NCBI GenBank assembly: GCA_023150615.1
Contig: JAKLKO010000016.1
Coordinates: 19,916-83,915, forward strand
Reading direction: 5' to 3'
Source: Phycisphaerae bacterium
Lineage (GTDB): Bacteria; Planctomycetota; Phycisphaerae; UBA1845; UTPLA1
DNA length: 64,000 nucleotides
The notes beneath the pieces were generated by a model. That model had not been told where the DNA came from and made no database searches. It was given only the letters and a program-made list of their open reading frames with translations. The position numbers and the translations under genes were made by a program. This document shows, piece by piece, positions 17,062-26,164 of this stretch (position 1 is its first letter; the number at the start of each line of letters is the position of its first letter).

Positions 17062-19683
17062 CTAATCTCGCGACGACTTCTTCCGCCGGCCGAGTTCCGC
17101 GCGGGCCGCCTCCAGCTTCGCATCGACCTCGTCCCGTTCGGCGTCGAGCAGGTCGTGGTACGCCTCCTCGTAGCAGTCGATCGCCTCGCGCCACTTCCCG
17201 GCTGACGCCGCCTCATCGCCCGCCCGGACTCGACCCCGCGCGGCCTCCGCGTCTTGCATCTCGATGATCAGCGCGGGCGCCTCGGAATGTGGATCGCGCC
17301 ATGCAGCCGCCTGGAGTTTCTTCATGGCCGCCTTCCAGTCGCCGTGTCGCGCGGCCTCCTTGCCGCCCTCAATGAGGTCCATCGCCAGGGCGCGATTGAG
17401 CTTGGCCTGGATCTGCGGGTTCATCTCGAACCTGGAGGCCTTTCGATAGTGCTCCGCGGCCTCCTCGTAGTCGCTGTTCTTCATCGCGCCGTCGCCGAGC
17501 GCGACGTAACTGCTGAAGTAGCGCAGCGCCTGCACGCGGCTCGTCAGCTCATCGACCTCGCCGTTCGACGCCAGCGCCTTGAGCTTCAGAAGCGCATCGT
17601 CCGCGTCGCGCGGACTGCGACGCCGCAGCGCATCGATCACGGCGTCGTACGCCGCGTTGTATTCCCGCTGCGTCTTCGACTCGGCCGGTCCGAGCACCGC
17701 CGTTGACTCCGGCAACCGATCGGTCGGCGCAGTCGAGACCGGATCGTGCGTCGGCGCGCTCGCCGGCGCCTCGGGCGTTTCGACGGCCGCGGGGCGATCC
17801 GACGCGCCGTGCGTGCGCTGCGAGTCCGCCGGCACGGCGTCCGACGCGGGCGCACCGTCCGCGGCCGGCGGCGCATCGTCCAGTCCCAGCAGCCGCCGCG
17901 ACTCCTCTTCGCCGAGCTGCATGCGGAGTCGTGCCGCGCTCTGCGCCTTGATCAGCTCGCGCCGCAGCGGGTTTATCAGCTCGCGATCAATCCCACGGTT
18001 GGATGCCTCGCGGAGGAACTGGTCGGCGGAGTCGAAATCCTGCTTCTGCATCGCCCGCTGGGCCTGCGCCAGCGGCAGCCAGCGCAGGATGTCCGCGTGC
18101 AGGTCGTAGAGCCGCGCGCCCTTCACGGGGACCTTCAGCGCTTTTTCGAACAGCTCGATGGCCTCGCTAAACCGACCGGCCGTGTAGGCGTCGCGCCCCA
18201 GGATGAACAGCTCGCCGAGCTGGTGGTAGCGCGTCGATGGCAGGAACGGATAGACGCGGTTGACGCCATATCCGCCCGCGCCGATCGCCGCGAGCACGAC
18301 GGCTGCGATGGCCGCGCGGCGCAGCGTCCGCGCCGATCGTCGCCGCGACCACGGCTCCATGGGCGCGGCGCAGCGGATCTGCTTGAGATCGATCGGCGCG
18401 GAGATCGGCACGACCGGCTGGCGGCGGAAGGAGGCGCTCGCCGCCGGCATGCCGCTCTGCCTTGGACGGAAAAAGTCGTTGTCGCGCGTCGCCGCGCGGA
18501 TCGTCGTCGTCTGTGGCGCGCCTGACGGCGGCGCAAAGATCGGCGCCGGCGCCGAGGTGACATAGCCTGCGTCCGGCGGCGGGCCGGGCAACGCCGGCCA
18601 GTACGGCGCGGGTCCCGAGGCGTGCAGCGGTGCCGCGGTCGATGGTGCGGCGTAGCCCGTCGGCGGCGGCAGGATCGGCGCGCCCGGCGCGGGCGGAACG
18701 ATCGAGACCGCACGCGACGAGCGGCTGAAGTTCTGAAGCAGCAGTACAATCAGGTCGTCGGCCGTCGCAATCCGCTGGTCGCTCGTCTTGCTGGTCAGGC
18801 GCGACACGATCGCCGACAGGACCGGCGGGATGCGCCGATTCAGCGTGTGCGGCTCGGGCAGCGATGACTCGGGCTGCCGATGCCACGCGGCCCAGTGCTC
18901 CGCCGTGTTTCCGCCGACGCAGCGATGCACCAGCTCGTCAAACGCCGTCCTTCCGACGAGCATCTCGTACGCCGCCACCCCGAGCGAATAGAGATCGACG
19001 CGTTCGTCAAACGGGCGCTGAAGGAAGATCTCCGGCGCGGTATAGCGCGGCGACGTGATTGTGAAGTCGAGTTCTGCGCCGCCGGCCGTCGCCAGGCTGA
19101 AGTCGGTGATGTGCGGTCGGCCCTGCGGATCGATAACGACGTGATGCGGCGTCAGGTTGCGGTGGATCACGCCTGCCCCGTGCACGGCCCGCAGGCCCAT
19201 CGCCAGCCGACCGAGCAGGTCGAGCGCGGTCTGCGGCGCGGGCGGCCGCTTGAGCAGGACGGCCTCAAGCGTCTCGCCGGGGACGTACTCGGTGACGATG
19301 AAGAGGCCGCGGCGCTCCTCGATGAGCTCGTGGATCTTGACGACGTAGCGCGACTCGACGCCCGCCTGCGCGAGGATGTACGCCTCGCGGCGGAACCGGC
19401 CGCATGCCCGCGGATCGTCGGCCAGATGGGGCGCGAGTTGCTTGACGACGACGAGGCGGTCAAGCAGCGAATCGCGCGCCCGGTAGAGCGTCGCATGATC
19501 GTTGCTGCCGAGCCGGTCGAGAATGCGATACTTGCCGAGGCCGCTGCCGGTGCTGATCGACTCGGCGTCCGAGACCGCGGGAAGGTTTGGCGCGGCGTTT
19601 CCCGCAGCGCCGGGTGGCGATATGGGCGCTGGTTCCGACGCGGGTGGGGATGCGGGGCGTCGATGTTCAGGTTGCTCGGTCAC
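17062..19683 (-). CDS. Membrane-bound Ser/Thr kinase-fold protein lacking the catalytic Asp (probable pseudokinase)
   Basis: 873 residues. Kinase domain at about 50-320: the glycine loop is weak (LGSNDHATLYRA), Lys81 in VVVKQL and the alpha-C REA motif are kept, but the catalytic loop reads HRNLTPHH (174-181) in place of HRDLKPxN, and DFG reads DFS (194-196). APE (216-218) is intact. So the catalytic Asp, the loop Lys and the loop Asn are all altered. A Pro-rich linker follows, then one membrane helix (about 455-480, IAAVVLAAIGAGGYGV) and an external region with helical TPR-like repeats and an acidic low-complexity stretch. Start GTG. Such proteins usually sense or scaffold; phosphotransfer activity is doubtful from these residues. 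Confidence 0.85.
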   Translation of the reverse strand: MTEQPEHRRPASPPASEPAPISPPGAAGNAAPNLPAVSDAESISTGSGLGKYRILDRLGSNDHATLYRARDSLLDRLVVVKQLAPHLADDPRACGRFRREAYILAQAGVESRYVVKIHELIEERRGLFIVTEYVPGETLEAVLLKRPPAPQTALDLLGRLAMGLRAVHGAGVIHRNLTPHHVVIDPQGRPHITDFSLATAGGAELDFTITSPRYTAPEIFLQRPFDERVDLYSLGVAAYEMLVGRTAFDELVHRCVGGNTAEHWAAWHRQPESSLPEPHTLNRRIPPVLSAIVSRLTSKTSDQRIATADDLIVLLLQNFSRSSRAVSIVPPAPGAPILPPPTGYAAPSTAAPLHASGPAPYWPALPGPPPDAGYVTSAPAPIFAPPSGAPQTTTIRAATRDNDFFRPRQSGMPAASASFRRQPVVPISAPIDLKQIRCAAPMEPWSRRRSARTLRRAAIAAVVLAAIGAGGYGVNRVYPFLPSTRYHQLGELFILGRDAYTAGRFSEAIELFEKALKVPVKGARLYDLHADILRWLPLAQAQRAMQKQDFDSADQFLREASNRGIDRELINPLRRELIKAQSAARLRMQLGEEESRRLLGLDDAPPAADGAPASDAVPADSQRTHGASDRPAAVETPEAPASAPTHDPVSTAPTDRLPESTAVLGPAESKTQREYNAAYDAVIDALRRRSPRDADDALLKLKALASNGEVDELTSRVQALRYFSSYVALGDGAMKNSDYEEAAEHYRKASRFEMNPQIQAKLNRALAMDLIEGGKEAARHGDWKAAMKKLQAAAWRDPHSEAPALIIEMQDAEAARGRVRAGDEAASAGKWREAIDCYEEAYHDLLDAERDEVDAKLEAARAELGRRKKSSRD

Positions 19684-19913
19684 GACGACGGAACTCCGCC
19701 CTGCGAGGACGATCCGATAACTCGAGGACGCCTGAAAATCGTCCGGTGCCGGCCCGCGACGATCGATCGCCGCGAATCCGGGTCACGTCCCCGCGTGGCG
19801 GCCGGTCCGCGGAAACTCCGCCGGACGAGCGTCAATCCTGGAATCGCTGCCGAGACCCGAGGAATACTATGCCGCTCCCACGTGGCGGTCTAGCGCGACG
19901 CGCATCGGTATCA

Positions 19914-19942
19914 TTGTGAACCGCGCCACCGTCGATTAGAAT
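19914..19942 (+). promoter_or_regulatory. Putative sigma-70 promoter of the RND efflux operon
   Basis: TTGTGA (19914-19919), a 17-base spacer, and TAGAAT (19937-19942), which matches TATAAT at five positions. It lies in the roughly 300-base divergent gap between the kinase-like gene and the RND adaptor gene, 47-77 bases upstream of the possible starts. The rest of that gap shows nothing else I can name. Confidence 0.55.
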
Positions 19943-20018
19943 TCCCCATGTTCGAGGTTCCCTGAACGATCCCACGCACGCGGTCAAGGTGACGCGTACG
20001 GTGCCCGCCTGCCCTGTC

Positions 20019-21194
20019 ATGAACTGGCTCATCCTCATCGCTGCGCTGGCGCAGATGCCTCCGGCGCGGGTCCAGACCCGGCCGATCGAACGCCGCGAGG
20101 TCGCACCCACGCTCACGCTCGTCGGCACGGCCATGCCCATGGCGCGGACGGTCGTCTCGTCCGAAATCCCGGGCATCGTCGCCGAACTGCCGATCGACAT
20201 GGGCGACGCGGTCCGCGCCGGAGAGGTCCTGTGCCGGTTGCGCCGCGATCCGCGCCGGATGGCGCTGGACGAGGCGACGGCTGCGCTCCAGCGGCTGGAG
20301 GCCGCGCACGCCGAGGCGGCCGCGATGGTCCGCAAGGCCGAGTTCGACAGGAACCGCATGGAAGGACTCTGGCGAAAGGCGCAATGCTCGGAAAAGGAGT
20401 TTCGGGACTCCGTCGCGGAATTCGATGCGGCGATGGCGCGGGCCGACTCCGCCCTGCATGCCGTCGAGTCGCAGCGGGCGCTGGTCGAACGCATGCGCGA
20501 CCAACTCGATCGCACCGAGATCCGCGCCCCGTTCGACGGACGCATCGTCGCCAAGCTGACCGAGGTCGGCCAGTGGCTCGCGGAGGGCGGCGCGGTCGCC
20601 GAGATGGTGGCACTGCGGACGATCCGCGTGCGCGTCAACGTGCCTGAGTCGGTCGCGCGGTTCGCGGACATCGGCGCGCCGATCCACGTCCGCTTCGACG
20701 CGCTCGAAGGCGATTTCGTCGGGAAGCTGGCGCGAATCGCCGACGCCGGCGACGCCCAGGCGCGGACGTTTCCCGCCGACGTGGACGTCGAAAATGCCTC
20801 CCACCAGATCAAGGCCGGCATGTTCGCGCGGGTGGATTTCCCGGCCGCGCCTGCCCGGCCGCAACTCATCGTGCCGAAGGACGCGGTCCTCCGTCGCGAC
20901 GGCCGAACGCTGATCTACGTCTTGCGAAACAGGGACGCCGGATCGATGGCCGAGCCGACGACGGTCTCGATCGTCGCCGAAGTCGATGCCGACGTCGCGG
21001 TCAGCGGCAAGGGCCTGGTCCCCGGCATGCTTGTCGTGGTCCGCGGCAACGAGCGTCTCTTCGGCACCGTGCCGGTCCTGCCGGAACCCATGACCTCGCC
21101 GACCGCCCACGCTGCATCGGACTCGTCCGCGCCCGCCGCCGCGCCGGCTGCCGCCACGTCGCGGCCTGACGGTTCCGGGGGCGCGGCGCGATGA
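20019..21194 (+). CDS. RND efflux periplasmic adaptor (membrane fusion protein)
   Basis: About 391 residues with an N-terminal signal segment (MNWLILIAALAQM). HlyD/AcrA family: first half-lipoyl/barrel piece VVSSEIPGIVAELPIDMGDAVRAGEVLCRL, a central coiled coil (about 75-160, LDEATAALQRLEAAHAEAA onward), second half DRTEIRAPFDGRIVAKLTEVGQWLAEGG, then the beta-barrel domain and a Pro/Ala-rich tail. It joins the inner-membrane pump to an outer-membrane channel. An in-frame GTG at 19989 is an alternative start. Its stop overlaps the ATG of the RND pump gene as ATGA. No TolC-like gene is nearby, so the outer channel must be encoded elsewhere. Confidence 0.92.
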   Translation: MNWLILIAALAQMPPARVQTRPIERREVAPTLTLVGTAMPMARTVVSSEIPGIVAELPIDMGDAVRAGEVLCRLRRDPRRMALDEATAALQRLEAAHAEAAAMVRKAEFDRNRMEGLWRKAQCSEKEFRDSVAEFDAAMARADSALHAVESQRALVERMRDQLDRTEIRAPFDGRIVAKLTEVGQWLAEGGAVAEMVALRTIRVRVNVPESVARFADIGAPIHVRFDALEGDFVGKLARIADAGDAQARTFPADVDVENASHQIKAGMFARVDFPAAPARPQLIVPKDAVLRRDGRTLIYVLRNRDAGSMAEPTTVSIVAEVDADVAVSGKGLVPGMLVVVRGNERLFGTVPVLPEPMTSPTAHAASDSSAPAAAPAAATSRPDGSGGAAR

Positions 21195-24100
21195 ACATCG
21201 TCCGATTCTGCATCGACAACCCCGTCAAGGTCGCCAGCGCCGTCCTGCTGCTCTGTCTGTTCGGACTGCTGACCGTCGTGCCGCCGTCGGTCCTGCCGTC
21301 GCCGATCCGCGTTCCGGTGCAGCTCACGCCCGACGTCGATCTGCCGATCGTCTCGGTCCAGACGTTCTGGGAGGGCGCCAGTCCGCAGGAGGTCGAGCGC
21401 GAGATCGTCGAACCGCAGGAAGAACAGCTCAAGAGCCTCGTCGGCCTGGCGAAGATGACCAGCAACTCGACCGAGCGCCAGGCGTCGATCGAGCTTGAGT
21501 TCGCCGTCGGCACCGACATCGACGTCGCCAAGCAGGATGTCTCCGACGCTCTGCGCCGCGTGAAGTACCAGATCCCCCTCAACGAATTCGACAACCCCGT
21601 GGTCATCACCGGCCGCGCCATGGGCGAGGAGGCCATCGCCTGGATGATCCTCCGCAGCGCCCGACCGGACGTCAACGTGACGACGCTGTTCGATTTCGTC
21701 GAACGCGAGGTCAAGCCGATCCTCGAGCGCGTCGAAGGCGTCTCGAAGATCAGCGTCTTCGGCGGACAGGAGCGCGAGATTCAGGTCGTCGTCGACCCCG
21801 CCAAGCTCGCCCGCGCGGGCATCACGTTCCGCGAACTTCAGGACGCCCTCGCGCGGCAGAACACCAACGTCTCGGCCGGCACCAGCGCGCAGGGCAAACG
21901 CGACATATTCATCCGCACGATGGGGCAGTTCGAATCGCTTGCCGATATCGAGCAGACCTTCATCAAGACCGGGCCCGGCGGACCGATCCGCGTCCGCGAC
22001 GTCGCAACGGTCTTCGACGGGTTCAAGAAGCAGTACGAGTTCGTGCGGAGCATGGGCGAAGCGGTGCTCGCGCTGCCGGCCTACCGCGAGATCGGAAGCA
22101 ACGTGGTCGAAGTCATGGAGGGGCTCCGCCGCGCCATCGACCGCGTCAACCGCGAGGTGCTCGGGCACCGCGGACTGGAACTGACGCTCACGCAGGTCTA
22201 CGACGAGACCGTCTACATCCACTCCGCCATCAAGCTCGTCCGCGACAACATCTGGTACGGCGGCGCGCTGGCAATCATCGTGCTGCTCCTCTTCTTGCGA
22301 AGCATCCGCGGCACCACCGTCGTCGGTCTGTCGATCCCCATCTCGATCATCGGCACGTTCCTCGTCATCCCGCTGGCCGGCCGCAACGTCAACGTCGTCA
22401 TGCTCGCGGGCCTGGCCTTCTCCACCGGCATGGTCGTCGACAACGCCGTCGTCGTGCTGGAGAACATCTACCGCCACCTCGAGATGGGCAAGGACCGCCG
22501 CACCGCCGCCTACGATGGCGCACACGAGGTGTGGGGCGCGGTGCTCGCCAACTCGCTCACCACGATCATCGTCTTCCTGCCCGTCGTCTTCGTGCGCGAG
22601 GAGGCCGGCCAGCTCTTCCGCGACATCGCCATCGCCGTCTCGGGCGCGATCGGTCTGTCGATGCTCGTCTCGATCGCCGTCATCCCGCCGCTCGCGGCGC
22701 GGATGCTCGGCCGCACGTCGGTCGGGGACTACAGCACCGGCGGCGGCCGGATCGCGCGCCTCGTGGCCGCGACCGTGCGACGCATCAACCGCAAGCTCTC
22801 GACGCGACTCGCCGTCGTGCTGGGCCTGACGGCCGCCAGCATCGTCTTCTCGTGGATGCTCTCGCCGCGGCCGAGCTACCTGCCGTCCGGAAATCGCAAC
22901 CTGATCTTCGGCTTCCTGATGACGCCGCCCGGATACAACACCGTCGAGTTCCGCCGCATCGCCGAACGCCTCGAAAACGGCGATTGGGCGAGCGGGCAGA
23001 TCGGCATCCGCGAGTTCTGGTCGGTGCGCGAGGGCACGCCGGAGTACGAGCAGCTCTGCCGCCGCTGGTCGGACATGGTCGAGCGCGTTGTCGTGCCGCG
23101 CAAGCAGGCCGAGCAGGCCCACGCCGACCGCCGGCGGGCGCGCGAGATTCGCCGCGAGATCGCCGAGTGGCGCGTGCCGCCGCCGCCGATCGAGAACTAC
23201 TTCTTCGTCGTCTTCAACAACAACTGCTTCATGGGCTGCACGAGCGCCAACCCGCGCGTCGTCCGGCCGCTCGTCAACGTCCTCAATACCTCCGGGTTCA
23301 GCGTCCCCGACAGCTTCGCCTTCTTCTTCCAAACCTCCATCTTCGGCCACCTCGGCGCGGGCAACTCGGTCGACCTCGAGATCCGCGGCGACGACCTGCG
23401 GCACGTCACGCAGGCCGCGCAGGCGATCCTCACCGCCTGCATGCTGCGCTTCGGCGAGCGCCCGCGCCCCGACCCGCTCAACTTCGACAGCGGCCGGTTC
23501 GAGGCCCGCCTCATCCCCGATCGCGTTCGCGCGGGCGACGTCGGCATGAGCGTGTCGGACGTCGGCTTCACCGTGCGGGCCTGCGCGGACGGGGCGATCG
23601 TCGGGCAGTACCGCGAGCGCGGACAGAGCTTCGACCTCTCGCTTCACGTCGCGGGCACGCAGGACGCAGTTGGCGCGGGCAGCGAGACCGAGCAGATCAC
23701 GAACGTGCCGATCTGCACGCCCACCGGTCAGATCGTGCCGCTTTCGTCGCTCTGCAACATCGAGCAGACCCTGGCCCCGCAGCAGATCAACCACATCGAG
23801 ACGCAGCGCTCGGTCAAGCTCGAGATCAAGCCGCCGCAGGGACTTTCGCTCGGCGATGTCATCGACATTATCGAAAACGAGATCGTCGCCCCCATGCGTG
23901 GGGACGGCTACGAGCTGAAGACGCCCGACGGATCGCAGCGCCTCACGATCGCGCCGGACGTCATCGTCGGACTCGCCGGAAACGCCAGCAAGCTCCGCAC
24001 CACGTGGGATTCGCTCAAGTGGCTGCTCATGCTCTCGGGCCTGATCTGTTACCTGCTCATGGCCGGCCTGTTCGAGTCGTTCACCTATCCGTTCGTCATC

Positions 24101-24646
24101 ATGCTGACGGTCCCGCTGGCCGTGGTGGGCGGTTTCGCCGGTCTGGCGATCGTGCACGCGTGGACGTGGTTCGACGCGACCGCGCCGATCCAGGAACTCG
24201 ACATGCTGACCATCCTCGGATTCGTCATCCTGCTTGGCATCGTCGTCAACAACGGCATCCTCATCGTCCACCAGTCGCTCAACTTCGCCCGTGATGGACT
24301 CCCGATCGACGAGGCGATCGTCGAATCGGTCCGGACGCGCATCCGGCCGATCCTCATGACCGTGCTCACCACGCTCTTCGGACAGCTCCCGCTCGTCTTG
24401 CGTCCCGGCGCGGGCGCCGAGCTTTATCGCGGGCTTGGCGCGGTCGTCCTCGGCGGACTGGCCTGCTCCACGCTCTTCACGCTCATCGTCATCCCCGCCA
24501 TGCTCTCGCTCTTCGTCGGCGGACGGGCCCGCTTCGGGCGCTGGCTCCTTAGCAGTGCCCCGACGACGGAACCCCGACCGATCCCCGCGTCGACCGAGCA
24601 CATGCCGCCAACGCCGGGACGGCGCATCCCGGAGCGCGTCGTCTGA
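21191..24646 (+). CDS. RND family efflux transporter (HAE1/AcrB-like inner-membrane pump)
   Basis: 1151 residues, longer than the usual 1030-1050. Twelve membrane helices in two halves: first at 1-30 (MNIVRFCIDNPVKVASAVLLL), helices 2-6 around residues 350-500 (ALAIIVLLLFLRSIRGTTVV onward), and the second set near the end. The membrane proton relay is seen in GMVVDNAVVVLENI (helix 4; one Asp, with Asn in place of the second Asp of AcrB) and GIVVNNGILIVHQ. Between about residues 600 and 665 a charged helical insertion (RRWSDMVERVVVPRKQAEQA, RRAREIRREIAEWRV) interrupts the porter domain and accounts for much of the extra length. Paired with the adaptor by a four-base overlap. Substrate unknown: drugs, lipids or other amphiphiles are all possible. 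Confidence 0.92.
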   Translation: MNIVRFCIDNPVKVASAVLLLCLFGLLTVVPPSVLPSPIRVPVQLTPDVDLPIVSVQTFWEGASPQEVEREIVEPQEEQLKSLVGLAKMTSNSTERQASIELEFAVGTDIDVAKQDVSDALRRVKYQIPLNEFDNPVVITGRAMGEEAIAWMILRSARPDVNVTTLFDFVEREVKPILERVEGVSKISVFGGQEREIQVVVDPAKLARAGITFRELQDALARQNTNVSAGTSAQGKRDIFIRTMGQFESLADIEQTFIKTGPGGPIRVRDVATVFDGFKKQYEFVRSMGEAVLALPAYREIGSNVVEVMEGLRRAIDRVNREVLGHRGLELTLTQVYDETVYIHSAIKLVRDNIWYGGALAIIVLLLFLRSIRGTTVVGLSIPISIIGTFLVIPLAGRNVNVVMLAGLAFSTGMVVDNAVVVLENIYRHLEMGKDRRTAAYDGAHEVWGAVLANSLTTIIVFLPVVFVREEAGQLFRDIAIAVSGAIGLSMLVSIAVIPPLAARMLGRTSVGDYSTGGGRIARLVAATVRRINRKLSTRLAVVLGLTAASIVFSWMLSPRPSYLPSGNRNLIFGFLMTPPGYNTVEFRRIAERLENGDWASGQIGIREFWSVREGTPEYEQLCRRWSDMVERVVVPRKQAEQAHADRRRAREIRREIAEWRVPPPPIENYFFVVFNNNCFMGCTSANPRVVRPLVNVLNTSGFSVPDSFAFFFQTSIFGHLGAGNSVDLEIRGDDLRHVTQAAQAILTACMLRFGERPRPDPLNFDSGRFEARLIPDRVRAGDVGMSVSDVGFTVRACADGAIVGQYRERGQSFDLSLHVAGTQDAVGAGSETEQITNVPICTPTGQIVPLSSLCNIEQTLAPQQINHIETQRSVKLEIKPPQGLSLGDVIDIIENEIVAPMRGDGYELKTPDGSQRLTIAPDVIVGLAGNASKLRTTWDSLKWLLMLSGLICYLLMAGLFESFTYPFVIMLTVPLAVVGGFAGLAIVHAWTWFDATAPIQELDMLTILGFVILLGIVVNNGILIVHQSLNFARDGLPIDEAIVESVRTRIRPILMTVLTTLFGQLPLVLRPGAGAELYRGLGAVVLGGLACSTLFTLIVIPAMLSLFVGGRARFGRWLLSSAPTTEPRPIPASTEHMPPTPGRRIPERVV

Positions 24647-24704
24647 TCGACCGTGGCACGGCGTCCCGCGTGCGGTCGAGGCGAGGCCCGACTACCATGT
24701 GATC

Positions 24705-25511
24705 GTGAAGATCGCGCGCTACATCGACGCCGAAGGCCGCCGCGGCATCGGCCGCATGGTCGAACCGGACCGCGCCGTGCCCCTCAACGGCGATCTCTTC
24801 GGCCCGCACGTGTTCGACGGACCGGCGGTGAAGATCGCCCGCTTCCTCGCGCCCGTCGATCCGCCGAACGTGCTGGCCATCGGGCTGAACTACCGCAAGC
24901 ACGCCGAAGAAGGCGGCGCGCGAAGCCTGCCCACCGAGCCGCTCCTGTTCATCAAGGCCACGACGTCGGTGATCGGCCCCGGGGACGAGATCATCCTGCC
25001 GCATTCCGCGCCGTGCGAGGTCGACTACGAGGCCGAACTGGTTATCGTCATCGGCCGCCGCGCGAAGGACGTCTCCGAGCGCGATGCGCTCGACTGCGTC
25101 CTCGGATTCACCTGCGGCAACGACGTGTCCGCCCGCGACTGCCAGAAGACGCGCGACAAGCAATGGGCCCGCGGCAAAAGCTTCGACACCTTCTGTCCGC
25201 TCGGCCCCGTGATCGTCACGCCCGACGAGATCGATGCGCAGAACGTCGGCATCCGCTCGATCCTCAACGGCCGCACGATGCAGGACTCGAATACCTCCGA
25301 CATGATCTTCCCCATCCGCACGCTCGTGAACTTCCTGTCGCACCAACTGACGCTGCTGCCGGGTACGGTCATCCTCACCGGCACGCCCGAAGGCGTGGGC
25401 TTCGCCCGCAAGCCGCCGGTCTACCTGAAATCCGGCGACGTGATCGAAATCGAGATCGACGGCATCGGCCGACTGCGGAACGAGGTGCGCGCGGACAGCG
25501 GCGTGCGATGA
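24705..25511 (+). CDS. Fumarylacetoacetate hydrolase family protein
   Basis: About 268 residues, starting at GTG (VKIARYIDAEG); an alternative GTG lies two codons upstream and no in-frame ATG gives a better start. FAH superfamily signature: VLAIGLNYRKHAEEGG, then PLLFIKATTSVIGPGDEI, VDYEAELVIVIGRRA with the metal-binding Glu pair, GFTCGNDVSARDCQKTRDKQ, RGKSFDTFCPLGP and ILTGTPEGVGFARKPPVYL. Members hydrolyse or decarboxylate acylpyruvates and related dioxo acids in aromatic degradation; the exact substrate cannot be told. It begins about 60 bases after the RND pump gene and overlaps the next membrane protein gene as ATGA. Confidence 0.9.
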   Translation: MKIARYIDAEGRRGIGRMVEPDRAVPLNGDLFGPHVFDGPAVKIARFLAPVDPPNVLAIGLNYRKHAEEGGARSLPTEPLLFIKATTSVIGPGDEIILPHSAPCEVDYEAELVIVIGRRAKDVSERDALDCVLGFTCGNDVSARDCQKTRDKQWARGKSFDTFCPLGPVIVTPDEIDAQNVGIRSILNGRTMQDSNTSDMIFPIRTLVNFLSHQLTLLPGTVILTGTPEGVGFARKPPVYLKSGDVIEIEIDGIGRLRNEVRADSGVR

Positions 25512-26152
25512 CACACGATCGACGGGCCGGCGATGCGTCGACGCTCGCGGTGGATCGCGGCGCGGCGGCGGCCCGCGCGGGATGGCTCGGCGGATTCGCA
25601 GCGGTGCTCGCGTTCGTGCTCGTCGCAGCGTTCCGCGCCGTGCGCTGGCAACCGATGTGGACCAACGACCGCGCGACGGTGGTTGCGCTGGCGTTTGTCT
25701 TCGCGGTCGTCGCGTGCATGGTTGCCGCGGTCGCGTGCCGCGCAATCTCGTGGCTGTTGCTCGCAATCTGGCCGCGGCACGTCGGGATCGAGGTCTCGTC
25801 CGATGCGATCGTGCTGCGGCTCGGCCCGTTCGGCGTGCGGAGGCTCGACGCCGCGCGATTGCGGAGCGAGCCGAATCCCGAGGCTGAATTCGATGCGCTC
25901 ACACCGGACGATGACCCGATGCTGCCGCGGATCACTCATCCTGGCGTCGCGGGCGACGTCGTCGAGCACGTCGCGCGGCTGACGCGCGCAACCGCGCACG
26001 AGATTCAGGCGTGTCTGGCACGCGTATTGCCCGGTGTCAGGCATGACTCCGCGGCGACCGGTCCGGATGCCGCGGATCAAGGATTGCCGAAGTTGACAGG
26101 TGGAAATTTCCGCGCTAGCATGCGAAATTCCACACGGGAGCGCGGGCCGTAG
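25508..26152 (+). CDS. Membrane protein of unknown function
   Basis: 214 residues. Two hydrophobic segments at about 30-52 (WLGGFAAVLAFVLVAAF) and 65-95 (VVALAFVFAVVACMVAAVA, then AISWLLLAIW), followed by a cytoplasmic domain with VGIEVSSDAIVLRLGPFGVRRLDAARL, which resembles a small PH-like or photosystem-assembly-type beta domain, and an acidic helical end. The ATG overlaps the hydrolase stop. A promoter-like sequence inside its 3' end appears to serve the next gene. I do not recognise a family. Confidence 0.7.
   Translation: MTHDRRAGDASTLAVDRGAAAARAGWLGGFAAVLAFVLVAAFRAVRWQPMWTNDRATVVALAFVFAVVACMVAAVACRAISWLLLAIWPRHVGIEVSSDAIVLRLGPFGVRRLDAARLRSEPNPEAEFDALTPDDDPMLPRITHPGVAGDVVEHVARLTRATAHEIQACLARVLPGVRHDSAATGPDAADQGLPKLTGGNFRASMRNSTRERGP
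26093..26121 (+). promoter_or_regulatory. Putative promoter inside a coding end, with overlapping inverted repeat
   Basis: TTGACA (26093-26098) is a perfect -35, the spacer is exactly 17 bases, and the -10 is TAGCAT (26116-26121). It lies within the last 60 bases of the upstream gene and about 45 bases before the ATG at 26165. A perfect 10-base palindrome, GGAAATTTCC, occupies 26102-26111 in the spacer, and a looser inverted repeat (TGGAA ... TTCCA) spans 26101-26132, so a repressor site is plausible. Confidence 0.55.
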
Positions 26153-26164
26153 GGATCGCACAGG

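Noticed and set aside
20915..24601. Very long minus-strand open frame (about 1200 codons) opposite the RND pump gene.
   Set aside because: It is the antisense shadow of a GC-rich gene: the peptide is Asp/Arg/Glu/His-rich with no fold, while the plus strand encodes a clear RND pump.
25508..26152. Upstream extension of this membrane protein as one long gene back to 24653.
   Set aside because: The upstream part is Arg/Pro-rich and antiparallel to the codon bias of the hydrolase gene, and a coupled ATG at 25508 explains the start.
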